A stretch of 38,064 nucleotides of DNA from Palsa-870 sp035937155 (GCA_035937155.1 DASYVJ010000042.1:1-38064), one strand, 5' to 3'; positions 29,617 through 37,669 are shown, numbered from the stretch's first letter. Notes: generated from the letters alone by a model not told the origin. Made by a program: numbers and translations.

Positions 29617-30783
29617 CTAGCGAGGCGGGGGTAAGGAGACCAGGACGGCGGCGGTTGCCAGCACTGCCGCCAGCGCGGCGAGCTCCCAGCGGCGGCGGGC
29701 TCGCCAGGCCAGGTAAAGTGCCGGCGCCACCACCAGCAGCTTGACCATCAGGACGCCGCCATAAACCGTGGTCATCGTCTGCAGGGGGTTGGCGAAGTGA
29801 AGAAGCGCCAGCGCCGCTCCGCTCGCGATCAGCAGGCCAGCCGACCACCCGGCCACCCGCCCGAATCCTCCGACCGGCGCAACCAGGAACCCGGCCAGGC
29901 CACCGATCCAGACCCCCATCGCGGTCACGTGGAGTGCGTTCAGCGCCAGACCTAGCGGTTGCGGCAGAGCGGAAGTCGCGTGCGCGGCCGTGGCGTCAAC
30001 CAATGCCAACGCCAGTCCGAGCGCCGGAATCGACCACCGCAGCCAGGGCGCCTGGCGGAGCGCGCCCAGCACTGCCCAGAGCAGCAGGGCGGCGGCAACG
30101 CGCAGGGCCAGCACACGACCGAAGGGCGAAGCCAGCGCACTGGTGAGCGACTCGCTGTTGAAGGTCTGCGCGGGATCGATGCTCGCGGTTTGCGCGAGCA
30201 GAGCCAGCGGTTCGGCGACAAGCAGCAGGGCGATGCCTACGCTCGCAAGGCGCAGCGGCCGCGGGTCCCTCGCCACGAACAACGCGTACGTCGCAGCCCC
30301 GAAGCCGAGCGCGAAACCGGCGAAATGCAGCCAGCGTCCAAGCGCCTGCAGAACCAGTCCGATCGCCGATACGAGGCCCACATCTCCACCGCCAATGCCG
30401 GGCGCTCTCACCGGGCTGGCATGTCCGACGCTGAACGTGAACTCGCCACGGGAGGGGTGGGTGTCGGCCGCGATCACAGTCCAGATAACGGCATAAGTGC
30501 CCTCGGCGCCGGCGGTTAGCTGAACTGCGAGCCGAGCGCCCTGGGCCGCAGCCGGCCCGCTCTGTGCGAGCCGCCCATCGGGCCCATAAACGCTGATGCC
30601 GCGGCCTACCGGCGTGACCGCCTCCGAGAAGACGAGAGTGACGATTGCGGGATGGGTGGCAACGACCGCGCCGGCCGCGGGCTCGGATCCGATGAGCTGG
30701 GCATGGGCCGAGGCCGCCACCGGAACCAACGCCAGGGCGGCCGCCCCGACCGCAGCAGCCATCGCCGACCGGACGCGCCTCAG
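29617..30783 (-). CDS. CopC-CopD fusion copper protein, apparent CTG start
   Basis: The 388-residue protein joins a periplasmic CopC domain to a CopD membrane domain. After a signal peptide (RRVRSAMAAAVGAAALALVP, cleavage near ASA) the CopC part (about residues 29-125) starts AHAQLIGSEPAAGA, with the His copper ligand, and has DTHPSRGEFTFSVG. CopD follows as about eight membrane helices, with LHFAGFALGFGAA and HVTAMGVWIGGLAGF. It probably takes up or sequesters copper. CTG 30783 overlaps the upstream MFS stop (CTGA) and supplies the basic n-region; starting at the ATG six codons later would remove it. An in-frame ORF reaching 32073 is antisense-type noise over the MFS gene. Confidence 0.82.
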   Translation of the reverse strand: MRRVRSAMAAAVGAAALALVPVAASAHAQLIGSEPAAGAVVATHPAIVTLVFSEAVTPVGRGISVYGPDGRLAQSGPAAAQGARLAVQLTAGAEGTYAVIWTVIAADTHPSRGEFTFSVGHASPVRAPGIGGGDVGLVSAIGLVLQALGRWLHFAGFALGFGAATYALFVARDPRPLRLASVGIALLLVAEPLALLAQTASIDPAQTFNSESLTSALASPFGRVLALRVAAALLLWAVLGALRQAPWLRWSIPALGLALALVDATAAHATSALPQPLGLALNALHVTAMGVWIGGLAGFLVAPVGGFGRVAGWSAGLLIASGAALALLHFANPLQTMTTVYGGVLMVKLLVVAPALYLAWRARRRWELAALAAVLATAAVLVSLPPPR

Positions 30784-32054
30784 TACGAGGCCGCGGGCAG
30801 CGGCGCCACCACCACCGCCTCCGAGCCGCGGGCGCGGCTGATCCGGATCACGAGACCTGCGGCGAGCAGGCAGAGGAGGCCGGAGGTCATGAAGGCGAGC
30901 TGGTAGTCGCCGAAATAAGTCCGGACCGCGCCCGCCGCAAATGCCGCTCCTGCTGCCCCCAGCTGGTGTGACGCGAAGATCCAACCGTAAACAACGCCCA
31001 GGTTGCGTCTGCCGAACGTGTCCGCGGTGAGAGCCACCGTCGGCGGCACGGTAGCCACCCAGTCCAGGCCGTAGAAAACGATGAAGAGAAAGAGGCCGAA
31101 GTACTGCATCCCGAAGGCATATGGGAGGAAGAGCAAGGACAGCCCGCGCAGCCCGTAGTACCAGAAGAGCAGCCAGCGTGAGTCGACGCGGTCCGTCAGC
31201 CACCCCGAGATCATGGTCCCGGCCACGTCGAAGATTCCGATGAACGCCAGCAGGCTGGCCGCGGTCACCTCCGGCATGCCGTGGTCGATCGAGGCTGGGA
31301 TCAAGTGGGTGCCGATCAACCCGTTGGTGCTGGCCCCGCAGATGAAGAAGCTGCCCGCCAGCAGCCAGAAGTTGCGATTGCGCATCCCCATCGAGAGGCC
31401 GCCGAGGGCGGCCCGAACCGGATTTCTCAACGGCGGGGCCGGCTCGTCGGCCTCGGTGGCGCCGTACGCACGCAGCCCCACATCCGCCGGCCGGTCGCGC
31501 ATGAAGAGCGCGACAAGCGGTATGCCGAGCAGAGCGGCGCCCGCGACCACGAGCGCTGCCGTTCGCCATCCCATGTTCACCGCCAGCCAGGCCAGCGCGG
31601 GCAAAAAGATCAGCTGGCCGGTGGCGCCGGCAGCGGTCAGGGCCCCCAGGACAAGGCCTCGTCGCTGCACGAACCAGCGGTTGGCGACGATCGCGGCGAG
31701 GACGGTGGCCATCGAGCCGGTGCCGATTCCGACCACCACGCCCCAGAGCAAATCGAGCTGCCACGGCTGATGCATGAAGATCGTCAGTCCGGATCCCGCC
31801 GACACCGTCAGCAGCGCCCCCACGACGACCCTGCGCACTCCGAAGCGCTCCATCAAACCGCCCGCAAAGGGGGCGAAGAGTCCAAAGAGCATGAGGTTGA
31901 TGGAGACCGCGATCGAGATGGTCGCGCGCGACCAGCCGAATTCGTGCTGGAGGGGGACGATCAGAACGCCTGGCGTGGATCGGAACCCCGCCGCGCCGAG
32001 CAGCGTGAACCACGTGATGCCGGCAACGACCCAGGCGTAGTGGAGGCGTTTCAC
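30780..32054 (-). CDS. Major facilitator superfamily transporter
   Basis: The 424-residue transporter has 12 predicted membrane helices. It starts KRLHYAWVVAGITWFTLLG and has the MFS loop motif GGLMERFGVRRVVVGALL, with a second-half copy SGWLTDRVDSRWLLFWYYG. It resembles the monocarboxylate/oxalate-formate-type branch; the substrate is unknown. GTG 32054 is the first start; no ribosome binding site stands out. The stop overlaps the CopC-CopD start, so both are translated together. The coupling hints at a link to copper or a copper chelate, but this is inference. Confidence 0.87.
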   Translation of the reverse strand: MKRLHYAWVVAGITWFTLLGAAGFRSTPGVLIVPLQHEFGWSRATISIAVSINLMLFGLFAPFAGGLMERFGVRRVVVGALLTVSAGSGLTIFMHQPWQLDLLWGVVVGIGTGSMATVLAAIVANRWFVQRRGLVLGALTAAGATGQLIFLPALAWLAVNMGWRTAALVVAGAALLGIPLVALFMRDRPADVGLRAYGATEADEPAPPLRNPVRAALGGLSMGMRNRNFWLLAGSFFICGASTNGLIGTHLIPASIDHGMPEVTAASLLAFIGIFDVAGTMISGWLTDRVDSRWLLFWYYGLRGLSLLFLPYAFGMQYFGLFLFIVFYGLDWVATVPPTVALTADTFGRRNLGVVYGWIFASHQLGAAGAAFAAGAVRTYFGDYQLAFMTSGLLCLLAAGLVIRISRARGSEAVVVAPLPAASY

Positions 32055-32112
32055 CAGAAACCCGGAACGCCACGCGCGGCGGGACCTATTCCGTCCACAG
32101 CAGATGCAACCT

Positions 32113-32118
32113 TAAGAT
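32113..32118 (+). promoter_or_regulatory. -10-like box giving a leaderless cupin mRNA
   Basis: TAAGAT (five of six matches to TATAAT) is followed by CACGCG and the ATG at 32125, with no Shine-Dalgarno between. This is the clearest of the leaderless candidates in the window. Confidence 0.5.
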
Positions 32119-32124
32119 CACGCG

Positions 32125-32439
32125 ATGCAGCATTTGACAGATGTCGGAGTCTATGAGGCCGAGGGCCGGGCAAAATATCGCGAGCACCTGCGCGTTCCAA
32201 GCATGAGCCTCGGCACCTACAGCATCCCGGCTGGAGGCGAGGATCCGCAGCAGCCACATAAAGAGGACGAGGTCTACTTCATCACGGTCGGCCGCGCGCG
32301 CTTCACCGCCGCCGGAGAGACTGTCGACGTGGCGGCGGGACACGTGCTGTTTGTCCCGGCCCACGAGGAGCACTGCTTTTCAAGCGTGACCGAAGACCTG
32401 ACCGTGCTTGTCTTTTTCGCACCGGCAGAGTCGGTGTAG
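32125..32439 (+). CDS. Single-domain cupin protein
   Basis: The 104-residue small beta-barrel has cupin motif 1 near PHKEDEVYFITVGRARFTAAG and motif 2 near GHVLFVPAHEEHCF; the His/Glu/His residues can hold a metal ion. The role is unknown; such proteins range from isomerases to sugar or metal binders. ATG 32125 lies 6 nt after a TAAGAT box, so the mRNA may lack a leader. It diverges from the MFS/CopCD operon with 70 bp between starts. Confidence 0.85.
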   Translation: MQHLTDVGVYEAEGRAKYREHLRVPSMSLGTYSIPAGGEDPQQPHKEDEVYFITVGRARFTAAGETVDVAAGHVLFVPAHEEHCFSSVTEDLTVLVFFAPAESV

Positions 32440-32447
32440 TGCTTGTC

Positions 32448-32484
32448 CCCTCTCCCGCGCCAGCGGGAGAGGGTTAGGGTGAGG
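32448..32484. repeat. REP-like inverted repeat with GGGTTAGGGTGAGGG tail
   Basis: CCCTCTCCCGC (32448-32458) and GCGGGAGAGGG (32463-32473) are perfect complements around GCCA, and the tail TTAGGGTGAGGG follows. This is the arrangement of intergenic REP-type repeats widespread in bacterial chromosomes. It sits between the cupin and DinB-like genes and can act as a transcription barrier. I see no other copy in this window. Confidence 0.6.
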
Positions 32485-32524
32485 GCGGCTCCGAGCTGGT
32501 GACATCCGGTATAGAGAGGTAGAG

Positions 32525-32998
32525 ATGACGAAGTCCAATCGCAAAGAGCTCATCAGGCGGTATCGGGAGGGTCCCGCAGTGCTTGCGCATTCGGTGGGCA
32601 ACCTCAGCGAAAGTCAGCTTGACCACAAACCGTCCGATGGAGGTTTTTCGGCGCGCGAGGTCGTCCACCACACCGCCGACAGCGAGATGACTTCCGCGAT
32701 CCGCCTCCGCCGGCTGGTCGCCGAAGACCGGCCACAGATCACCGGCTACGATCCGGATCTTTTTGCGGCCCGCCTCCACTATGCAAGACGGCCCGTGCAG
32801 CCGTCGCTGGATGCGATCAAGGCCGCGCGGGAGTCGACCGCTTCAATCCTGGAGACTCTGAGCGAGAAGGAGTGGGAGAGGGCCGGCATCCACAACGAGA
32901 TGGGGGAGTACTCGATCGATACGTGGCTCGAGGTTTACGCCGCGCATTGCCATGACCATGCGGACCAGGTGCGCCGGGCCGCGGTGGAGGGCGGCTAG
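32525..32998 (+). CDS. DinB/YfiT-like four-helix metalloprotein
   Basis: The 157-residue protein is of the DinB superfamily (four-helix bundle with a metal site). The likely ligands are His in VVHHTADSEM and the HCHDHADQVRRA pair near the C-terminus. It may be a thiol-dependent transferase (mycothiol- or bacillithiol-type) or a simple metal protein. ATG 32525 follows GAGAGGTAGAG with good spacing. Its terminator is the hairpin 23 bp after the stop, shared with the convergent gene. Confidence 0.83.
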   Translation: MTKSNRKELIRRYREGPAVLAHSVGNLSESQLDHKPSDGGFSAREVVHHTADSEMTSAIRLRRLVAEDRPQITGYDPDLFAARLHYARRPVQPSLDAIKAARESTASILETLSEKEWERAGIHNEMGEYSIDTWLEVYAAHCHDHADQVRRAAVEGG

Positions 32999-33020
32999 GC
33001 CGAATGCTTTCAACGAAGGA

Positions 33021-33048
33021 ACCGGCGCGGCTTGGGCGCCGCGCCGGT
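33021..33048. terminator. Bidirectional hairpin terminator
   Basis: ACCGGCGCGGC (33021-33031) pairs perfectly with GCCGCGCCGGT (33038-33048) across a 6-nt loop. It lies exactly between the convergent stops of the DinB-like gene (32998) and the secreted protein (33058), so it can serve both. Confidence 0.7.
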
Positions 33049-33057
33049 CTGACGAAA

Positions 33058-33759
33058 TTAGAACGTGATGGTGCACGCGGGCGTTAGCACACCCTTGATC
33101 TCCTGCGTCTGGTCGGAAGAATGAGCCGACCCTTGTGCGCCGCTGAAGGAGTCAGTGGACCCGCCCCCACGCAGGCCGGCCACGGTCGCGGCCGCGACTG
33201 CGTTGCCGTCGAGCGACTTGGTTTCGGAGTCGCTCTTGAAGTTCTGGCACTTAGAGCTGTTCTGGTCGTCCCCTGTGCTGACAACGCCATTTCCCTTCCA
33301 CGTCACATCGAGCGTGAGCGGCAGCGGCACGGTTGAGCCGGGAGGGCCACCGCAGCTAGGCGTGGCGGAAGTCAGCCTGGTGTGCAGTGCAGCAGTCTGC
33401 AGGTCTTTGCTGACACTGAAGTCCGAAGTCGGGATAACGAAGCATCCGCCTCCGAATGAAGCATTGGTCGTTACTTGAACGAAGACATCGGTCTCGTCCG
33501 TCACCGACCTTGGGCCGGCGTCAGGGGCGAACACGCTGAGGTTGCGGCTGGCAAAAATATCGACCGCCGATCCTTTCGATCCCTGGAGATGCGCGTTGGC
33601 TCTTGTCGTCTGGAACCGATACTCGCCCCGAGGCAGTGGGCCGCCGCCTTTGCCACCGCCCGCGGTGGCGATTCCCGCCGCCGAGCCGGCCGCGGTAACA
33701 GCCAGCAGAGCGCACAGGACGATCGAAGCTGCGAACGCGAGCCGCCTGAGAACTGTCAT
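33058..33759 (-). CDS. Secreted protein of unknown function
   Basis: The 233-residue protein has a clear signal peptide (RRLAFAASIVLCALLAVTAAG, cleavage near residues 23-28), a Gly-rich segment (AGGGKGGGP) and a beta-rich mature domain. This has four visible cysteines (GGCFVIP, PSCGG, SSKCQNF, PACTITF), which may form disulfides. The family is not recognised. The ATG is preceded by GAAGGAAGGAA, a good ribosome binding site. There is no obvious functional partner; it may be expressed alone. Confidence 0.75.
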   Translation of the reverse strand: MTVLRRLAFAASIVLCALLAVTAAGSAAGIATAGGGKGGGPLPRGEYRFQTTRANAHLQGSKGSAVDIFASRNLSVFAPDAGPRSVTDETDVFVQVTTNASFGGGCFVIPTSDFSVSKDLQTAALHTRLTSATPSCGGPPGSTVPLPLTLDVTWKGNGVVSTGDDQNSSKCQNFKSDSETKSLDGNAVAAATVAGLRGGGSTDSFSGAQGSAHSSDQTQEIKGVLTPACTITF

Positions 33760-33786
33760 GGTTTCCTTCCTTCATTCATCACAAGA

Positions 33787-34077
33787 TCAGACTGGATAAC
33801 AACGAGCCGGCGAGGCTCTGTAGGGTTGCGCCATCAACTCCCTTGCGCCTACCCCACGCCACGTTTTTCTGGCCGTCGGTCTGTGCAGCACCGTTGTTGT
33901 CAATTGAGCAGACGCGCGAAGTGGGCGTTTGGTTTCATGACCCTGGCGCACGGTCGGTGCAAAGGGAGGCCAGACATCCGCGTCGGCCGGTGGGTCCGCC
34001 GATTCTGCGAGCTCGGTTCCGACCTCCTCGGCCGGGGGCTGCGCCTCGGTTTCGTTGGGTTCCGGGGACTTATACAT
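33787..34077 (-). CDS. Small hypothetical ORF with strong ribosome binding site
   Basis: From ATG 34077 this encodes 96 residues: MYKSPEPNETEAQPPAEEVG and a further acidic, proline-rich stretch, then a basic tail that looks less like coding sequence. GGAGG lies about 8 nt before the ATG, and the first 45 codons have G/C-rich third positions like real genes here. I do not recognise it; the tail may come from a frameshift. It occupies part of the 524-bp stretch (33760-34283) between two secreted-protein genes; the remaining parts show nothing else. Confidence 0.35.
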   Translation of the reverse strand: MYKSPEPNETEAQPPAEEVGTELAESADPPADADVWPPFAPTVRQGHETKRPLRASAQLTTTVLHRPTARKTWRGVGARELMAQPYRASPARCYPV

Positions 34078-34283
34078 CTGAGCTTCCTCCGCGAGCACGT
34101 GGTGGCCGGGAACGGCTCAGATGCTCGGCGGGAAGCTATCTCACAGTCAGTCTCAACCTGGTCTCGAAATCGGTCTCATGGAGTCCGATGTCCCATTGAC
34201 ACTCAGGAACTTCTCAGGCAAATTCTTAAGAAGTCAGGTGGGTCCTGCAGGGAAGGCAGGAGATCGAATCATGGAGGGTGCAT

Positions 34284-35450
34284 ATGCGCTTGAAGAGGCT
34301 TTATCCGCTCGCGTTGGCCGCCTTGGCAATGGCCGCGCTGCTGCCAGGTCCGGCCACGGCCGCGTCAACGGTCACACAGGTCGCAGCGGGGCTTGACAGC
34401 CCGCGCGGAATCGGGTTCGTGGACGGCCGCATGGTGGTGGCGGAGGCGGGTCACGGTGGCCCCAACTGCTTTTTTGTGCCGAACGGCCCACCGTTCCCCT
34501 TCTGCATCGGCGACACGTCACAGGTTTCGTGGGTAAACACGACCACCGGCGGACATGAGCCAATCGTGAAGCACCTGTTCTCGATCTCGCTCGGACCGGA
34601 AGGCACGCTCGGGGCCAGCGGCCTCTCAGTGCGTGACGGAAAGATCTACGTGCTCATGGGCAGCACGCCTCAGGAGGCGCCGCCCGACAGCGCCATCGCC
34701 CAGGAAGAGGCCGGACGGTTGATCTCGATCAACCCGTCAACCAAGAGTTGGATGTCTGTAGCAAAGGTGGGCGAGACTGACTTCAACTTCACGTTGCCGT
34801 TCACGCAGCCGACTCAGGGCGTCTACAGCCCCGGAACGCAGGAGCACGACGCCAACCCGTATGGAGTGCTGGCAGTGCCAGGCGGGTTTTACACCGCCGA
34901 CGCCGGCTCGAACACCCTGGACTGGGTCGGCAATGACGGCAAGATAAAAATCCTGCACCACTTCGATTGGAGGGACCTGGACCCCAACAACTTCCCGAGC
35001 GACGATGTTCCAACATGTGTCGCAATTGCCAATGGTTCGTGGTGGGTCGGCAACCTGTCGGGCCATCTCTACCGACTTGACATGAACGGCCACGTGACGC
35101 AGGTCGTTCCCAGGAACGACTCGGGCCCGCTGCTCCACCACGTCACCGGCTGCACCACCGACAGCAAGGGCAACCTCTACCTGGTCAACATGTTCGGCCC
35201 GGGCATTCCGTTCACTCCTCCGTTCTTCGTGGGCAGCGTCGTCAAGTACCAGACGGGCAGCGGCCAGGCTTCCGTGCTGGCAGGCAACCTATTCACCCCG
35301 AACATGCCGGCGATCGGACCTGACGGAAACCTGTACGTCACCGCCGGGAGCATCTGCGATGCCGCCGGCACATCACCTGCGCCTCCGGGCGCGCCGAACC
35401 CGTGCGCCGGCGGAGGCAAGGTCCTGAAGATCAGCCTGCCCCGGGCGTAG
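34284..35450 (+). CDS. ScyD/ScyE-type secreted beta-propeller protein
   Basis: The 388-residue exported protein has a signal peptide (RLKRLYPLALAALAMAALLP, ATA-A cleavage) and a six-bladed-propeller-like mature part. It carries VAAGLDSPRGIGFVDGRMVV and AEAGHGGPNCF at the front, as in ScyD/ScyE-family proteins, then HDANPYGVLAVPGGFYTADA, GPLLHHVTGCTTDSKGNLYL and a C-terminal IGPDGNLYVTAGS. Scytonemin involvement in cyanobacteria is known for the namesakes, but here a general extracellular role is all that can be said. ATG 34284 follows GGAGG with good spacing; the upstream GTG (34278) is inside it. Confidence 0.8.
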   Translation: MRLKRLYPLALAALAMAALLPGPATAASTVTQVAAGLDSPRGIGFVDGRMVVAEAGHGGPNCFFVPNGPPFPFCIGDTSQVSWVNTTTGGHEPIVKHLFSISLGPEGTLGASGLSVRDGKIYVLMGSTPQEAPPDSAIAQEEAGRLISINPSTKSWMSVAKVGETDFNFTLPFTQPTQGVYSPGTQEHDANPYGVLAVPGGFYTADAGSNTLDWVGNDGKIKILHHFDWRDLDPNNFPSDDVPTCVAIANGSWWVGNLSGHLYRLDMNGHVTQVVPRNDSGPLLHHVTGCTTDSKGNLYLVNMFGPGIPFTPPFFVGSVVKYQTGSGQASVLAGNLFTPNMPAIGPDGNLYVTAGSICDAAGTSPAPPGAPNPCAGGGKVLKISLPRA

Positions 35451-35474
35451 ACCTACCGACAGCGAACACCAGGA

Positions 35475-35506
35475 GCTCGGTCGTCAGGCAGCACTGACGG
35501 CCGAGC
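35475..35506 (+). terminator. Hairpin terminator after the ScyD-like gene
   Basis: GCTCGGTCGTCAG (35475-35487) pairs with CTGACGGCCGAGC (35494-35506) with one G-U, across a 6-nt loop, 24 bp after the stop. The following bases are only mildly T-rich. Confidence 0.6.
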
Positions 35507-35652
35507 TTCGTGCCTTTCGGAGCAGTGCCACGTCGTAGCCCGCCATTATTTGATGGACGAGGCGCGAATCAAGCCTTCAGCCTGGTGCGCCGTACGCACC
35601 CTGCGTGATCTGGCGACCATGGTGAGGCCACCAATCACATAGAGGAGAAATT

Positions 35653-36093
35653 GTGATTAATCCCGAACCAGAAGCCAGCACGAACCAACCACATGTACCT
35701 CGCCTGGTGACCAGCCAGCATGGCAAGGAAACGGTGCACGGTACCGGAGCCGTTGGGCGCTTCAACACCTGGCTCGCGGTGAAGATCACTAATACCGTCG
35801 GCACAATGTGGATCGCCTACCTGTTTGCGATCATCGCCTTGATCTCGCTGCCGGCCGCGATCCAGTCGGGTTCGGTCATCGTCATCGTCGCGTGGATTGC
35901 CCAGACCTTCTTCCAGCTCGTCCTGCTCCCGATCATCATCGTCGGCCAGAACGTGATCCAGGCCACTAACGATCAGCGGGCCGAGGCCGACCACGAGACG
36001 TTAACGGCGGTCCACCAGCTCACGGTCGAGGTCCATGCCATCAACGAGGCGCAGAGCATCATCCTGAAGCAGCTCCAGGCCTCGTCCGGCTAG
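35653..36093 (+). CDS. DUF1003-like membrane protein
   Basis: The 146-residue protein has two closely spaced membrane helices (about residues 48-70 and 75-100; GTMWIAYLFAIIALISLP, then VIVIVAWIAQTFFQLVLLPI). The IIVGQNV and AEADHETLTAVHQL motifs are shared with DUF1003 proteins. Both termini are cytoplasmic, and the C-terminal helix (residues 110-146) may be a coiled coil. No activity is known. GTG 35653 is preceded by GAGGAG, an unambiguous start. Confidence 0.8.
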   Translation: MINPEPEASTNQPHVPRLVTSQHGKETVHGTGAVGRFNTWLAVKITNTVGTMWIAYLFAIIALISLPAAIQSGSVIVIVAWIAQTFFQLVLLPIIIVGQNVIQATNDQRAEADHETLTAVHQLTVEVHAINEAQSIILKQLQASSG

Positions 36094-36193
36094 CGCTCGC
36101 CAACTCTTAACCCCGGCCGCGGCCCGCATTTAAGGGTGGTGCGATAGGTTCGCGAGGAGCTTTCCGCGCGCGCCTGAATCTGGGGGACGATCT

Positions 36194-37243
36194 ATGCGCT
36201 ATGCATGTCTGCTCTTTGCCGGCCTTGCCGTCTTCATCACCGCATGTGGCGCCGGCGGCACGACGACCGGAGGGGTGGTCCTCACAGCGAACCACAGGTT
36301 GCCCGTGGTCGCCCTGCCCGGTTACGACATCACGATCTTTGCTCCCACCAATGATTCGCGCCCCATCGCCACGAACCCCGACTCGATCGCGGTTGACGGC
36401 GAGCATGTCTTCATCGATTACCAGAACGTGACGGCAAAGGACTGCACCGATGAGAAGACGAGCACCGTCATCGAATACAACATGGAAGGCAAGATGCTCA
36501 ACCACTGGACTGTGGCCGGACACAGCGACGGGATGCGCATCGACCCTTCAACACACCTGGTGTGGACGACCTCATGCGAGAACGGCAATGCCAAATTCGC
36601 CATCATCAATCCGACCACCGGCACCGTTACCGCCTACGCGTTTCCGCCGGCGCCTCACGGCGGCGGTTATGACGACCTCTATTTCTTCAACGGGTCGGCT
36701 TTCGTTGCCGCCTCGAATCCCACTCTCGACAGCAGCGGTGCGAACCCCAACCCGGCGATCGACAAGATCGGGCTGGGTGAGAACGGCACCCTGATCCTGA
36801 CGCCGGTCCTCATGGGCAACGCGATGGCCACTGACCTTCTCAGCCCAAACAGCCCACCGGCCGTACTGACACTGACCGACCCCGATTCGCTGAGTGTCGA
36901 CAACAAAGGCCAGCTCGTCCTGGTCAGCCAGGGCGACAGCGTGCTCGTGTTCATCAGCAATCCAGGCACTCCCCAGCAGCAGGTGTCCAGGATGTCGGTC
37001 GGAACCCAGCTGGAGGACACGGTCTGGCCGACTGGTCCCGGCAGCCTGCTCGTGGTGGACGGCGGCGGCGTGACGTACTGGATCCGTGGACCTTTCGCCA
37101 ACGGTGACATCTACACACAATCGCCGAACGACTCAGGCGTGGACAACTTCGTCGGTGTCATCGACCCCAAGACCGGCTTTGAGACTCCGATCGCCATCGG
37201 TTTCAGGAAAGCGACGGGCATGGTGTTCGTGGCGAGGACTTAG
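36194..37243 (+). CDS. Putative lipoprotein with propeller-like repeats
   Basis: The 349-residue protein has a lipobox: hydrophobic CLLFAGLAVFITAC, with Cys 18 as the lipidation site, then a Gly/Thr linker. The mature part repeats VDGEHVFIDYQNVT, DPSTHLVWTTSCENGN, GYDDLYFFNGSAFV, SVDNKGQLVLVSQGDSVLVF and LLVVDGGGVTYWI-type segments that look like propeller blades. The family is not firmly recognised. GGGGGA precedes the ATG. It is the third secreted propeller-type protein in the window. Confidence 0.72.
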   Translation: MRYACLLFAGLAVFITACGAGGTTTGGVVLTANHRLPVVALPGYDITIFAPTNDSRPIATNPDSIAVDGEHVFIDYQNVTAKDCTDEKTSTVIEYNMEGKMLNHWTVAGHSDGMRIDPSTHLVWTTSCENGNAKFAIINPTTGTVTAYAFPPAPHGGGYDDLYFFNGSAFVAASNPTLDSSGANPNPAIDKIGLGENGTLILTPVLMGNAMATDLLSPNSPPAVLTLTDPDSLSVDNKGQLVLVSQGDSVLVFISNPGTPQQQVSRMSVGTQLEDTVWPTGPGSLLVVDGGGVTYWIRGPFANGDIYTQSPNDSGVDNFVGVIDPKTGFETPIAIGFRKATGMVFVART

Positions 37244-37303
37244 CCGAGAAACTCCAGACCAGAACCCGCGGCGGTGGGAGTATGGTGGCCGGCGGAAGGC
37301 TGC

Positions 37304-37618
37304 TTGAACACTCCCACCGCCGACATACCAGGAGGCAGGGTTGAAGGCCGGGCAGTAGCGTCGCTCGTTCTGGGCGCCGTTTCGCTCATCGGTCTTGTTA
37401 TGCCGCCGCTTCTCGCCGCGGGCATCGCGGGCATCTACCTCGGCTGGACAGCCAGGCGGCGCATCAAGGGCAGCCTCGGAGTCTTGAGGGGGACCTGGGT
37501 TGCGACTCTCGGCCTGGTGCTGGGCATCATCGGGTGCTTGCTCAGCCTCGTCCTACCGGGATTTGTCATCGCGGTCTACATCTACGCCGCGTTTCACGGC
37601 GGGCAGATATACAACTGA
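37304..37618 (+). CDS. DUF4190-like small membrane protein
   Basis: The 104-residue protein has two hydrophobic hairpin segments: RAVASLVLGAVSLIGLVMPP through GIAGIYLGWTARRR, then GTWVATLGLVLGIIGCLLSL. This is the repeated SLVLG...G pattern of DUF4190. TTG 37304 is chosen because GGCGGAAGG lies 5 nt upstream; GTG 37274 would start before that site. A TATGGT box at 37281-37286 could serve as its promoter. Confidence 0.75.
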   Translation: MNTPTADIPGGRVEGRAVASLVLGAVSLIGLVMPPLLAAGIAGIYLGWTARRRIKGSLGVLRGTWVATLGLVLGIIGCLLSLVLPGFVIAVYIYAAFHGGQIYN

Positions 37619-37669
37619 CCCCCGCGGTCGTGGGCGGAGGTCGGAGGCACCCCTTATGCTGGCGGCGCC

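Noticed and set aside
30780..32073. First half of an 818-codon minus-strand ORF ending at 29617
   Set aside because: Only its last 388 codons (CopC-CopD) have protein features; the first part is another frame of the MFS gene.
31281..32156. 291-codon plus-strand ORF
   Set aside because: Antisense to the MFS transporter; charged, low-complexity translation with no recognisable motif.
33475..34293. 272-codon plus-strand ORF between the secreted proteins
   Set aside because: It overlaps the 5' part of the secreted protein on the other strand and has no motif or ribosome binding site.
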